Below, in pieces: positions 16,788 through 29,578 of a stretch of 64,000 nucleotides of DNA; within the stretch, counting starts at the first letter, position 1; each line of letters begins with the position of its first letter. The notes under the pieces are model-generated. The model was given only the letters and a program-made list of their open reading frames with translations, was not told where the DNA came from and made no database searches. The position numbers were made by a program, and so were the translations under genes. This DNA is from Sipunculus nudus (taxonomy: Eukaryota > Annelida > Sipuncula > Golfingiida > Sipunculidae). The DNA lies in contig CM049318.1 in NCBI GenBank assembly GCA_026874595.1, positions 13,003,241 to 13,067,240 of the forward strand, given 5' to 3'.

Positions 16788-19700
16788 CAGTTGGCATGAA
16801 GTTCTCTTAGAGGAGAGACTTAGAAACCTACATGGCAGACCGGACATTTCTAGTTTAGGCCTGATAGCCTATTGGTTTGAAGGATTCGACGACCGTCGAT
16901 CTGCCGTGGGGATATATTTCTAAAGTACCTTAGACAATGTGCATTTCCCATGGGCATTCAATATATAATGTATTAATGTAATAATCAGTTCTCTCCTGAG
17001 ATCACTTTGCCGTACGGTTCTAGTGGCTAAGCTTTCTTGTGGAATGACATGTCCAGTGGGGTTCGACCATTTGCTGCTCACCGGAAACCTGCGGAGCGCT
17101 CTTCCGACAGAAGTCGTTATTCTCGAAAGGAACTCTTCTGCTTGTTCACCATGGGACGGCCGGAACTACTTTTTTCAATGGTCAAACTTCAAAATCAAAA
17201 TTTATTACATTTCAAGGAAACACCTATTTATATTTCATAAATATATGCATACAAAATATTTTTTAACAGTGCTTATAATTAATTCCTGACAACAAAACAT
17301 CACTGTCAATAAAACTTGCCTTTAATCAATTTTATCAAAAAATTTAACTGACTATATTGTCCTCTTCTCTACATTTATACCTATGCCTCTAGAGTATTAT
17401 GAAGCCCCGGTGCATTGTGGGGTCAATTTTTGACTTCAACAATCCCTCAAAGACATATTCGTACGCTTGTGAGTCCGAGGCTGCGCTGTGTGCCTGCGGG
17501 GGTCCATTGGACGGCGTGATGTAGAGACAACGGCATGACACAAGGCCAGCGATGAGCCTGATATGTAGCGATTCACTTCATCAAAACTTATTGTAGCCTT
17601 ATTTCATGTGTACATTTACTTCACTAGTTAGTATGTTTTGTTATTATAGAAAGGTGTTTGTAAATTTCACAGGGGTAAATTCCAGTGGGGACATTCCCTC
17701 ATAATGTACCACTCGTAATTTAGAAGGAGGTTTTATTAGGGTTTATTATTTGTTGAACACAGAGACCAGAATAGTTACCTTGTATACACGTGTTGGTGCT
17801 CTTAAGTTTCTTGTCTCATTTCTGGGTAATTTATGGCAGTATTCCAAGGACTAAAACGTGTCTAATTCATTCTTTTTTTTAGGGGTATTAAAATTGAATT
17901 TTCCTTCTTTTCCGATATTGTTCTGATCTATTCTACTACTGATGAGGGATTTGTTATTAGAATTAAAATACTAGTTTTAGATAAAATAGGACAAAAGCCG
18001 TGCAGAGGATAGGTCATTTTTAGTGTGAATAAACTAGTATTAAGAAACGTGGTTAAGAAATGCTACCACAGCAAATGTTGCTTTTTTTGCAGTACACCTG
18101 CCAGGGATACAATGAAACCTGTACAATAACACATTCCGTGGGACAAAAGTGGTCTTAATTACAGTAGATCTTATTAGGAAGTCGGTTATAACCAATGTCA
18201 ATGCTTTCGGTTTACTCAAAGATTGTCTTTGACAAGTGGTCTTGTTAACAGGTTCCACAGTATGTATCACCTCTTAGTCAGGACGACGCCTTATAAATAA
18301 AAGCAATGTTATACCCAACATAATGACTCTTAATAAGCCTAAACAGGACTTTCCCTATACACTCACATAAATATTTTCCCATAAATAAAGAAGTAATTGA
18401 CACCTGAGCGTGATCAAAGATGTCCAGCAAACGGGCACGCATGCGCAGAAAATGGATGTGACTTGATCTGTGCCACGTAAGTGCATCTGAAATATGTGAC
18501 GTGATTTGTGCCACGTGAGTGCATCTGAACTTAAGGGCAACCGTGTTCCCGGCTCTCATGAAATAATTACCATGTACTGTTATGCATATACTGCATAATT
18601 ATCATGCTGTTAGTATCACATTATAATCGCAAACTTATATTCCTAGAATACCACAACTTAAAATGAAATTATTGTTTAACTGGAGTCGTGCAAGAAATTT
18701 CATACGTTTAAAACTGTCAGTGTTTATTGTGGATTGCACCGGTGTTACCTGAGGCCGCCATATGTAATTTTTTATTTAAAAAAATACCGCAGGAGTTTTC
18801 CTTGTGATACATACCTTTAGCTTTATAATGAACGGACAGCAAATACCTTACCCATGGTCGAGCAAAAAATGGATATCGTGTGGCTGTGTAACGTAGTAAA
18901 CCAGGATCTAAACTTCACGAAGTTATGAAAATATCCCACACTTTTACGATGATACCTGATGTAATTAACGTTATATGGCATAATAGATACTGTTTTACGT
19001 GGTGCAATACGATTTTCAGGTTCCAATATAGGCTGCCAGCTGCTGTTTTTGTAAATAAATGCTTATTCCCTGTCAATTGTGGGTACATTACTTGAACTTG
19101 TTCGTTTCATACCTGTAATCTAACAAAGTGACCAACAGATGATTCCCTTCCATAAGCCGACACCTACAGCCACCAGTCGGTTCGTACTCACATATGTTGA
19201 TTTTATTAGCAATCAGTTAGGTAGCCCAATAAAGTTTGATTTATACCTAGTGGTTGGTCATCAATCAACCACGTGGATAGTGGCGCAGTACGTTATTTAT
19301 TTTGTTTTACTCTGATGTATTTATTATTTATTGAACCATTGCATCGACTGGCCGGTACTTGTGTACGAGGTTTCCGCTTGACTAAAAGATCTATTTAGTA
19401 GTGCCTACATCCATCCTTTCGCCACTTACTTGACGATTCAGGCTGGACGCTACCACTGCAGTTAATAGTGTAATATAAAATAGAAAACCTAGTGAAATGT
19501 AGTAAAGAGGACATTTTAGTTCCGATTGTCCCATGACCAATTATATAAACAAGGATGATTTGTGGTAAGGAATCATCTAACCAAAAGTACTATTAAATAA
19601 ACAATATTTTGTAAGCATGCGCGTACAAAGTATACTTCATGGCGAAATGATCAAACAAGAGATCATTAAGTTAATAAATAATCCATTGTTATATATTTAG

Positions 19701-19862
19701 TTCCCATGGTAAATGTCTTGTTCAAGATAATTTAGAAATAAATACCCAAGGCAGATCGCCGGTCATCGAATGTTTCAAACCAATAAGCTATCAGGCCTAA
19801 ACTAAAATGTCCAGTCTGTCATGTAGGTTTCTTGGTCTCTAATACTACATCTTGCCCAATTG
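16788..19862. mobile_element. Large inverted-repeat structure in U2, right arm eroded
   Basis: Left arm (16788-17275) as in U1. The right arm (19586-19862) lacks about 155 bases between GCATGCGCGTAC and AGTATACTT that are present in U1 (about 9190-9345), so the foldback is shortened. The loop matches U1, including the two-copy minisatellite at 18453-18535. Confidence 0.6.
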
Positions 19863-20639
19863 AATTCTCGGGACTCTAAAAGGCTTACAGGTTCATGTAT
19901 CTCATATAAAAGTAAATAAATATGAAATAAAAATGTACCTAAATGTATAAGCCATCTGGTCTTTTTTATATATAATAATTAAACAATAATCTTTGTTTGA
20001 TTAATGTACATGCGGAAACCGTAAATAAAGTAACTTTATTGAGAAATAGATATAAAACATTTTTAGTTTAAGGGCAATTACATATTTTAATTGTAAACCT
20101 TGGTTTAAAGGATTATTTATGGTATACGCTGTAACAACGTGTGTTGTATACGTCAATAGAACATATTTTCCACAATGTACTGAATGGCTATACGTGGAGT
20201 ATGGGCACTTCCCAGATATTCACATACAGATATTGTGTACGGGATTTGTGGCTTTGAACCATTAACCGATATACTGTAGACACGGTTTTTAAACATGTAT
20301 GCAAATAAGTCATGTGTGAATTTTATTGCACAGAGAACACACTACAACTGTACTGGCTTTATTGGAGCTAACATACTTGAAATGTATATTTATGAGGATG
20401 AATAATAACTTTCAGTTTCTACGAGAACTGATGACTGATGAAATGAAATGAGATTAATTTTCCTACTATGATTTGTTAGAAATCATAGAAAATATGTCTA
20501 CTTGAGATAATGTAACCTAGATAATGGTCCTTTGTGCCATTTAGTCATTAGTACATTTATATTATCTGTTATAAAAATTAAAGCTCTCCTTTGTATTGAA
20601 CATTTGTATGTACCTTGGTACGAATAAAGATATTTGTAG

Positions 20640-20800
20640 AAATTTATCTTGCGACCCGGGTTCGATCCCAGGCTATGAGAGTGGCTTCTAGTTTCCCGTC
20701 CAAGGCCGGTGGTTTTTCTCCGGGTACTCCGGTTTCCTCCACCTCTGCAGACTACCGAACGCCATCACTGGAGCCGGGGGAGTGCCTCGAATAGTTATAA
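20640..20800 (+). mobile_element. tRNA-type SINE fragment (U2)
   Basis: Same insertion as in U1: GACCCGGGTTCGATCCCAGG with the B-box, then GGCCGGTGGTTTTTCTCCGG and TTTCCTCCACC. A few bases between them are lost. Shared position means it inserted before the tandem duplication. Confidence 0.68.
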
Positions 20801-22298
20801 TAACTATTTGTACAATTCATGGAAAATAAATAAGTTTATACTTAATTTTAAATTATACCTTAGAAAGATAATTATACGTGTATTATTTGTTATTCGTGTA
20901 TAAACCAGAAAAAAAAAACTATCCACATCCTGTAGCTGTAATGACCACCAGACCACCATGAAGTATTATATATAAAAACATGCTGCTTCTGTCACATCCA
21001 TGCAATAAATTCATGGAACTGCGTGTTTTGTGTATCATTCAGCTGCATGTAGAATAACCATATTTTGCGTAGAACAGTTAAGTTTTCAAACTGTATTGGA
21101 TTTCCTCCTTTGACAAAAATAAGGACATTCATCAATATTTTGGCTTGTCTTAGTTGAAATCTTAAGCTGTGTCTGCCATTTAATTTGTGCGAATGGTCCT
21201 CCGTTTTACTAAGTTGATTTTTTTATAATAAATCATTTTTTCATTTACTCGACTGCTTACCATCTCTCAATTAATAACTTAAATCAAATCACGGACAGGG
21301 AAGGTACCTGTAATGTTCATTTTGAGTAACCGACGTTGTATCGTTGTCATGGTGACGTCAAAGTCATATAATTTGTATTGTGTGACAAAGGCCTTATAAC
21401 TACCTCTCGCGGTTCTGACAAGCTGCTGTTAAATGGCTGTACCCTTTTTTGTATTGCCATCCGCCAACCATTCTCATTTTGCACAAGAACGAGAATGATC
21501 CCCATGTCAAACAGGGGTGCCAATGCGTCAATGGGTTTAAAAAAAGATGGAACCGAGGACGAGGACCAGTTTCCGGTAAAAACATCCGCTATTGAAAACA
21601 CATGCTCACCCTCATAGTTCTTCAACAAGATAACCGGCCTCTCCGTTTACGTAAAATTAACGTGTCAAAGTCATATTTGAACATTTGTGTATATTATATG
21701 CACTAAAAGCTTAATTTGTAATCCCGAATCGACATGAGTGGCTGTCTGCTGCTAAGTCATTAGTTTCCTCACCCACAACGATCCAAACTGGAAATTGGAT
21801 AATTAATTCACTTTATTGAAACTTCATATCCAACGATATATACAATACAAGGAATTCTATATCTTAATTCCCCCGTAAAGAGAGTAGTTCACTTTTTGTT
21901 AAACCTATCCACCGGAGTACAAAGAAGAATACTGTATAGAGGCCGATCTAATCTTATCTAAAGAAGTGAAAGCCGGGGGCCCAGCTGAATGGTTGCCACG
22001 AGAAAACTAATGGCCCTACCGAAAAAAAAGTAAAAAAGTCCATGAAACGGCTCCATCTATAACCAAGCAAAAAAAGGAAAGAAGTACAATATTAGGTCCA
22101 TGTGCCGGTCTATAGATCAAAGAATGCCACCTTTGCATGATCAAGGACGTTTTACCTTCTTACCTGGGTACAGGCGCCGCGTTTTATTTATAGGTATAAC
22201 GTGTGAAGAGAGCGCGTTACGATACGTTCCGCCATTATACGAACATAATTATATTCGTTTGGGTGTTCTTTCACTTTCACAGTTCTTGAAATAATATT

Positions 22299-22974
22299 TT
22301 ACCAAAGCTTAGAATTAGTATTTCTCCGATTTAAAAGAAGATCCTCGCGTTCAAACACTATGTTAACTGCACATCCACCCTTCCTCTCAACCGGTTTATA
22401 TCCTTTACCTTCCAAGAATTCTATTGCCGCTTGCTTGTCAATCCAATGTGTTTCAACAAGCAATACCTTGACAGGAATTGTCCAATCCATTGCCACTAAG
22501 ATCAGCATCTCTGCCCCTTCAACATCCAGACTGAAAAAGTCGATGCCAGATATACCAGCTTCGCGCGGTAGTTTACCCATCGGTTTGCAAGGTATTTCGA
22601 TCGTATTGTTCGCCCGTATTCTAAATTTCTTAAATGAGTCTCCGTCAGATATGCAACGTCACCGGAAATCCCACCAGCGTCAGCTGGAAATTGATCTTTC
22701 GACACCCTCTTTGCATATAGCCAGGCCTCGGTTAAAAGAGTTTGGTCCATTTTTCTGTAATCTTTTAAACCGGAATGGATCCGCTTCTATCAACACCCGG
22801 CTCCAACCAAGTGCATCCTCAAAGAATTTTGTGTTAGACATTTGAAATCCATTGTATGCTCCGATTCCGACGCATGCTCCGTTATATAAAGGCGGATTCG
22901 CAAAGTAACTTTAGTAAATCCAGTGAGCTTCGCAACACTAACCGTAGCACGAGTATTCCTGTCCACTGAACATC
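22299..22974 (-). pseudogene. FkbM-family methyltransferase, copy 3: decayed last exon, first exon deleted
   Basis: Closely similar to exon 2 of copies 1 and 2, but broken. The C-terminal part (22299-22580) is open and keeps FFSLDVEGAEML. Upstream there is a one-base loss near 22635 (relative to copy 2), two further single-base losses near 22688-22700, and a TAA replacing a Glu codon in the Tyr-Glu-Arg-Tyr stretch near 22910. The normal stop has shifted, adding about 14 residues (ending NSKLW). A unit-level deletion joining 24232 to the inverted-repeat arm relic at 24235 has removed the place where exon 1 should be, so no membrane anchor is available. Many differences are still single bases, so inactivation looks fairly recent. 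Confidence 0.85.
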
Positions 22975-23083
22975 CTGTAAAAATACATTAATTCCTGTTC
23001 TGTTACAGTTTGTTCCAAAAACCTCTTTTTTGAGATAACTTGAGTTATTTCTCATTTAAATTAATGATTTTAATAAATCGATA

Positions 23084-23084
<1 letters not shown>

Positions 23085-23123
<39 letters not shown>

Positions 23124-23131
23124 ATATATAT
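23085..23131. repeat. (TA)n microsatellite (U3)
   Basis: Short TA tract with one TTTA interruption, at the position of the 12927-13036 tract of U2. Confidence 0.95.
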
Positions 23132-24305
23132 CTCAAATTGGACAAATTAAAAAAATATATGTTTTTATTACGTTTTGGATATATAAATCATTGTTCATGC
23201 AATACTAGACATATTTGTTTCAGCTAGACATAACTGTGGATGTTTTTACATATGACCAATGACCAATGTCATAAGACAAGTCTGAGATGATATAATATAT
23301 AGACTGATATTTCTTATTTTTCGTATTAATCCTTTTCTTTATTACTGTTTAAGGTAGAGATTTATACCCTTTGTTCAATATTACATCTCCTCCTCAGGTC
23401 TGCCATGCACCATGCATTTTTCCTTTAAAGCATTTCAATGGGAAAACATTCCTAGAACAGCTGTTTAAATTCGTGGTTCGTTTAAACCTTGGCTGAAAGG
23501 ATTATTTCTGGTATTTGCTGTAACAACGTTTATAGAACAAAGAAATACACGTAATTTTGTCGGCTTTTACTTTTTTTCAATTTAATAGCTGCCAAAGAAA
23601 GACATAAATAATCTTCAATTTGATATGTTTAAGCTGTAACAAAATGTAAAACAAATGCATTTTATTTGTTATTGAAACGAGTGGGCACGAGATGTTTTCC
23701 CGTAAGTTCGAGACTGACATTCTCTTAACCGAAGCCGGTGCACAGATTTCTGATTTGATTCATATCTAAATACCGTATCCACAAGTATAATTGTCAACCA
23801 AGCTCAGTTAACATAAAAAAAACACAAAAAGTGGCAATTGTAAATAAAACAAACGAACAATAAAATTCCAAATAAACACACACTCAATTGAATTTTCCTA
23901 TACCACTATCCCATACGATAATACCTATCTGTACTTTAATTTTTTACCCTGAGTGTAAGAATCAACATCATCAGCATAACAGAAAGGACCATCTGAAAGT
24001 AATTTGTCTTCAACGCAACAGGTCTGGTCGCTTGAATTAACTGATTTTGTGAATACAGAGGACGTAGGTTATTCACAATAATGCTGGTGACATTGTTGTA
24101 CTTTCGCATGATAATTGAGGAAACGAAAGCGACATAAAAAGTGACATTAATCGCTTCAGCGAGGTCGTAAAATTAAGCTCACTTCCTTTCAGAAGAGGAG
24201 ACTTACTAACAATAGGTACTGTATATGCTTTTCTCCTAGAATTTCTCCTAGAGGACAGACCTGGATACCTGCATGGCAGACTACATTTTAAGTTAAGGCC
24301 GAACA

Positions 24306-24762
24306 CAACAGAGGTATATTCAGGAAAAATGCCCAAAGTTCCAAACATATAATTTCAAATAAATCCATTAAATATTCAAATAAACAAGTACATCAATCCA
24401 ATGTAAAGTACCAGTTTTATATTTTCAAATAAACACTGCCATTAACACAAGTAACAAAACTGCATACCTACATACACTCTAAATCTATTTTGCCATCATC
24501 AGTGAGTATAAAAACAAATACATTTTAATAAACAGTCAATTCAACAATTACAACTATAAAAGGTAAAGTAACAGTCTTATAATGACCAATTAATCGTGCC
24601 ATAAACACAGGTAACATTTATACATAATAAATCTATTTTGTTGTCATCAGTGAGTACCGTTCGAAATACATTATTCAACCATCTATAATTTCCCGTCTCC
24701 TCAAAAAGGAATTAAACACATGTAGAAACTTTAATTATTTCAAATGGATTATCCAAAATAAA
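24306..24762. other. Intergenic, no gene seen
   Basis: AT-rich sequence after the end of U3. CATCAGTGAGTA recurs at 24498 and 24648 within related surroundings (TATTTTGCCATCATCAG and TATTTTGTTGTCATCAG), suggesting a small degenerate duplication. Confidence 0.4.
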
Positions 24763-25370
24763 TTATTGTATAAAATGTTGTTCACTTGGATAATGCAAAT
24801 CTTGTCTAATGTATTTTAACCTAAAATCCTGATATAATGTACACTCTTGCATGAAGTGAGCTTCATCCTCAACAAAATTGAATCCATAGAATAAACAATA
24901 TTTACAGATTTTCTGTTCACGAGAAATATTATGGCGTCTCATTTTTATAGCCAATTCGTAATATGAACATCGTGGTTTAGCAAGTGGTTTACGGTGTTGT
25001 TTATCTGGGATACAATAAACATATTTTTAAAGAGTGAGCATATATTTGAAAGTACCATAATAGTATAGTTACTGCATAATTCAATATCACCACGACAATT
25101 ATGAATGACCATGTCTTTTATTCTCATTTCATCTTCTTCAATTAAATAATTCACATCTCCAACGTACTGTGCCATCAAAACATATCCAAAACCAGATTGG
25201 AACAACAATGTGCTAACATGAGATACCAAATTTGATTGACCACAGTTGTCTAAATTCATCAACATATTGTACACCTGTTCTGGATATCTATGTTCTGACA
25301 TATGCAAAAGTTTCAGCAAATACTTAATACAACGCAATAAGCAAGTTACAAACAAACGGAAATCTGCCAC
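24763..25370 (-). mobile_element. Non-LTR retrotransposon ORF2 C-terminal fragment
   Basis: Two overlapping minus-strand frames (24945-25370, then 24763-24954) read as the C-terminus of a LINE ORF2 with one frameshift. The first has the FRLFVTCLLRCIKYLLKLL and LFQSGFGYVLMAQYVGDVN type of sequence that follows the RT domain in many invertebrate LINEs. The second has the terminal CCHC-like motif (ICKYC ... EDEAHFMQEC). The RT core is absent, so this is a dead 3' fragment. The clade is not assigned. Confidence 0.68.
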
Positions 25371-26299
25371 ATAGGGGATTCTTAATATTCCTCATGAATA
25401 ATTAATCAGCTGGCAAAAGCGAGGTTAACAGGGAATAACAGTGAACACGGCTCACTCACCATGGCTGTGTATAGCAATCAAGACCTGTCAGCTGTTCCAT
25501 CAATCCACTATAAATTTGTGGATGCTCATAAACAAATTTTGTTAAATGCATCTGGAAAGAAGTATCAATTCAAAGGAATTCGCTGCTATTAGCTCACATC
25601 TACTGCTTCAAAAGAATTTCATTGGCTCTAAGGTCTATGATAGCTGTTAATCAAACCACAGGATGCCATTAATTGCCCGAGGTCAATTAAAATATCAAGA
25701 TATCCCAGTGTCGGGGCAAAAGTGCTGACTGATTCACATTCCTGACAGCACAGAATGAGGTGGTCTGTGCATGGCTTTCTCTATCTGTGTAGGTTTATAC
25801 GAAGTTTCATGTTTCATGTACAGTAGGCACAAAGTGACACACACACACACCAAAACACTTTGGCAGTATGCTGTTTATACTGCCAATATGAAGTCATTAT
25901 CTTAATGACTAATAAAGTTAAGATGAAGCATGTCTGCTTCTGTGAAGGTTAAAAGTGTTCTAAAATGAAATTTTTAAAAGTTTCTATTCAAATGTCTTTA
26001 GCAAATATAGATGTAGGTATGCTGTATCTGTCTCCAATAATAAATATAGAAAGTACAGTGTACTTTTAGAGTGGCATAACTGACACATAGCTGTCAGTGA
26101 AAACACCATGTCACAGGTAATTAAAAAGAATATCCCTCCTCATTAGATAATGATATGATAAGTTTCTGGCCAATTATGGAAAATATTAGTGCATTTGAAG
26201 AAATAGAATTTTATAAATGATACCCTTTTCCCCCACAGGACTAAACATAATTTTAGAAAAAATATGTAAGGTCAGAATTATTGAATAATACATTCATTT
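25371..26299. other. Intergenic, no gene seen
   Basis: AT-rich unique-looking sequence with a short (AC)n near 25840. No ORF of interest on either strand. Confidence 0.4.
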
Positions 26300-26890
26300 C
26301 AACTTATGTTAAATACTTCACAAGCATACAGAAATGCATTGGCAAGATTTAGATGTTCCAGTCATAATTTAGCTATAGAAGTTGGCCGTCAATTGGGTAT
26401 CAACAGAGAAGAGAGGATCTGTGAATATTGTTTTAAGAAAGGTTTTAATATTATTGAAGATGAAGCACATTTTTTTAGCTAGAATGTCCTATGTACACGG
26501 ATTTGCGTAATAAATGTTTGCCAATAACATACCATGAACCTTATGAATAAAATTTTAGAAAATTGCTTTATATGGATGAAATGCTTCAGATAGTTCAATT
26601 AGCAGCCTACATTTTTCATGCTTTCAAGAAAAGATCAATGATTTTGGTGTATAATGCCACATCATAATAATCATGTAACTTTTAACAGAAATTCATATAT
26701 ATGCTCACTATTTTATAAGATATATTTAAGAAGCTTGTTATTTAAATGTTTTGAAATCATTTATTTATTATTTCTTTACTTATTTAATTATTTGACGTTC
26801 CTTCATATCTATTGATGTATTATTCTTGTAGAAATTTTGGCCTGAGGCCTTTTTCTTGAATAAAACACTTGTTCTTCTTCTTGTTCTTCA
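26300..26890 (+). mobile_element. LINE 3'-end relic, opposite orientation to 24763-25370
   Basis: A plus-strand frame near 26375-26500 reads LAIEVGRQLGINREERICEY and then CFKKGFNIIEDEAHF, the same CCHC-like C-terminal module as the neighbouring minus-strand fragment, broken by a stop and a frameshift. It is followed by an AT-rich 3' tail ending near TTGTTCTTCTTCTTGTTCTT (about 26868-26890), which looks like a LINE 3' terminus. Confidence 0.6.
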
Positions 26891-27700
26891 CAAGCTCATC
26901 ATTTTTACCTCAGGTTAGATCCTTAAAAATCTTTCAAAATCTAATATAAAAAGTAATGTGTCAAATATTAAAACTTCATATTTGTTGTGAATGAAGAGTT
27001 GAAATATACTGATGGCGTGTGCTACAGCTGAATGACATAATCTGTATTGACAAAAAAGGAAATGGTGACACAATGATAGCATGAGTTAAATATTCATTAA
27101 TTCGCATTGGTTCTAGACTCGTCATGTGGGCATATATCTGAATGACTTTATAATAGTGTCTCATCCATGTAATTTAAGGTCCTTAAAGCTATCCAGCGAT
27201 GCCATCTAATAGGGACTCAAGTAAGAATAAAATAAAATGATGACATTCAGGCTTTGGTAATATAACATGTTAGCCCCTACAACCAGTTGAAACATACTAA
27301 TTAATCTATTCTCTATAAACTGGTAGGGGAATCATTGCTTGGCTGTAAAAACAATATGCAGATCTTCGCTAAATTTCACCATCAAGTTTAATATGTTGTT
27401 AGTTTTCTGTTAAAAAAAAAACAAGTTAATGTAATTTATTTACTTTAATAAAGTACAAATAATTGCCTGTGTGTGGACACATAGATTGTGAGGCAGCACA
27501 GCATATTCAAATATCTTCACACGTACATTTAAAAAGTCAGGCAAAACCAAATGAGCCTATGTATAAATGATATTTAAATATGTGCCTTGATAAATTGATA
27601 CAGATAATTAAAATTATTGTTCTAAAATGTATGTTTATTTACTTATTTCTATGAACAAACAGCAGAACAAACCAGAAAAATATGAACACACATTCACAAC
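26891..27700. other. Intergenic, no gene seen
   Basis: AT-rich sequence without recognisable coding, RNA or repeat signal. Confidence 0.4.
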
Positions 27701-27704
27701 ATTG

Positions 27705-27865
27705 TTGGGTCTGAGTACTTTTAAAGTACTCGAGTACGAGTACTGAGTACTTTAAAAGTACTTGAGTACAAGTATGAGTACTTTTGCACTTTTTTCAAAG
27801 TACTTGAGTATGAGTACCGAGTACTCAAAATGTACTCATGAGTATACTTTAATGAGTACTTTTTG
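27705..27865. repeat. GTACT-rich degenerate repeat
   Basis: Begins TTGTTGGGTCTGAGTACTTT and continues as alternating GAGTACTCGAGTAC, AAGTACTTGAGTACAAG and similar variants on both strands for about 150 bases. The TTGGGT start followed by short palindromic subterminal repeats resembles termini of hAT-like elements; the opposite end was not found. Confidence 0.5.
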
Positions 27866-29526
27866 TTACCAAGCTTGTTTAATGATGTTATTAATTTAAA
27901 TATACTCTCACAAAGTTAAAACTATTTTTATCAATGAAAACCCAGGAAAAAATAAAAATATATACATTGTTGTGTTATGCTTATTATAAAAAAACGGAGG
28001 CGAAATGTAAACTCTAGGGCATATGAACAGGCCATATACAGTTGAATTATATCAAAGCTCATATTTTTATTTATGACTAAAAGAGGAAAAAAAAGTAGCA
28101 CTCATGTCACACACTAAATATAATATTTAATTTTAATGAAAATATAATAGTGCTGACACAGTGGGGGAGATTTAATTGAAGTACACTAACAGTTGAGCTG
28201 AACTGAGACAGATATATCAGAGCACTTCCACATAACAACAGGTTTCGTGCTCCGCTCATAACAATATATGCAATTTAAAGTTGGCAATAATATAAATACC
28301 AAACGGAATTGTTGAATACTTGCAATTCAAGCAACTACAGGTTCCAAAATAATGATTTTAAATGTTTTTAATTATTATACTTTTTAAAACGCTTCACAAA
28401 TGAAATAAATAGCAAATATAAAATTAAAAAATAAAAACTGAGACAGAAATTTAAAAATACAGATACAAACACAATAATAAGGGTGTTATGGCTAAACGTG
28501 ATGTGAAATACATGTATGTACTAAAGAAATGGTAAAACAACGAGAAAACGGGGTCCGTGTAATCCGTGAGGTCCGTGCCCCAGGGTCTGTAAGTGTTTTT
28601 TTTTTATCAAATTTTGTTGCAAAACAAACTATTTTTTATGTTTTAACCAAATATGATATAAAATATGTCTTTAGATAAGATTATGCTCAAATATCTGGAC
28701 AAATTACCATGAGAGTTTAAGAATTACAATTTTTTCTTGGGGTCCGGGATCCGGAGTGGGATCCGGGTTTAACACACTGCCTGAACACAGTGACTGTCTC
28801 ACTGGAAAACATTGGCTCAGCTTTCAAACAGAAAGGAGTGCGTGATATTTAAAAATATATACAGCCATAAAATGTACCACATAATATAATGCGACCACGA
28901 GCTTTTGCGCAGCGGGATTGCCCGACCATGTTAATGCTCAGTTTTTGTGCGTTATAACCGGAATGCAATTATCGAGATCACGTCTCAGCGCTGTACTGTA
29001 CTACCATGCAAGATAACAGGTTCCTTTACTGGCGGATTCACGGGCTCGGAGGGCAACTTTAAATGGAGATGTTCAGCATAATATATATTTTCATATAAAA
29101 ATGATTTTTTTTATTTAACATATTTCTTCATTTTATTTAACACAACTCCTTCGAAAATTCTCCGGTCATCAACTCTTCAATTAGAGTTTTATGCATAACA
29201 CCATGCATATAATTGATCTATATATTAATAGCGTAACGCGATTTGTGTGAATTTACATGTCTCCTCTGACACTACGGTTTGCCGTGATTTTTGACATACA
29301 TATGCTCCAGGTTTGTCCGAAGACTTTCCACCATTCGGACAAGAACGTATTCGTCCAGGTAATTCAGACTCCGACACAAGGTTAACTCAGAGACAGAACA
29401 CTTATACCAAATGTCGGATTCATAGAGACAGTAACATTGTACACCCAAGACATGCAATTATGACAGACTATTTGACGTCAGAACTAAATGCTCGCCCAAA
29501 ACCGTGCGTAGCACGGGTAATTTCTA

Positions 29527-29528
<2 letters not shown>
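27866..29528. other. Intergenic, no gene seen
   Basis: AT-rich. Locally GC-rich words GGGGTCCGTGTAATCCGTGA (near 28550) and GGTCCGGGATCCGGAGTGGG (near 28741) stand out without any assignable function. Mixed frames at 29272-29460 on both strands are unconvincing. Confidence 0.35.

Positions 29529-29571
<43 letters not shown>
29529..29571. repeat. (TA)n microsatellite flanked by a CCGTGC/GCACGG hairpin
   Basis: TA tract preceded by CCGTGCGTAGCACGG (about 29502-29516), a perfect short hairpin, then GTAATTTCTAG. A related CCCGTGC follows the tract at 51239-51319. Confidence 0.9.

Positions 29572-29578
<7 letters not shown>

Larger units (their letters stand above)
21491..24305. repeat. Truncated tandem unit U3
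   Basis: Matches the first part of U2 closely (about 94% by eye over a 60-base sample of exon 2). At 24232 it jumps to sequence matching the left inverted arm of U2 (near 16803), which runs to about 24304 before homology ends. About 2.2 kb of the U2 equivalent, including FkbM exon 1, is therefore missing, and so is everything downstream of the arm fragment. Confidence 0.75.

Noticed and set aside
29502-29520. GCGTAGCACGGGTA shared with the FkbM exon near 12785
   Set aside because: A short match explained by a small CCGTGC hairpin; neighbouring bases do not align.
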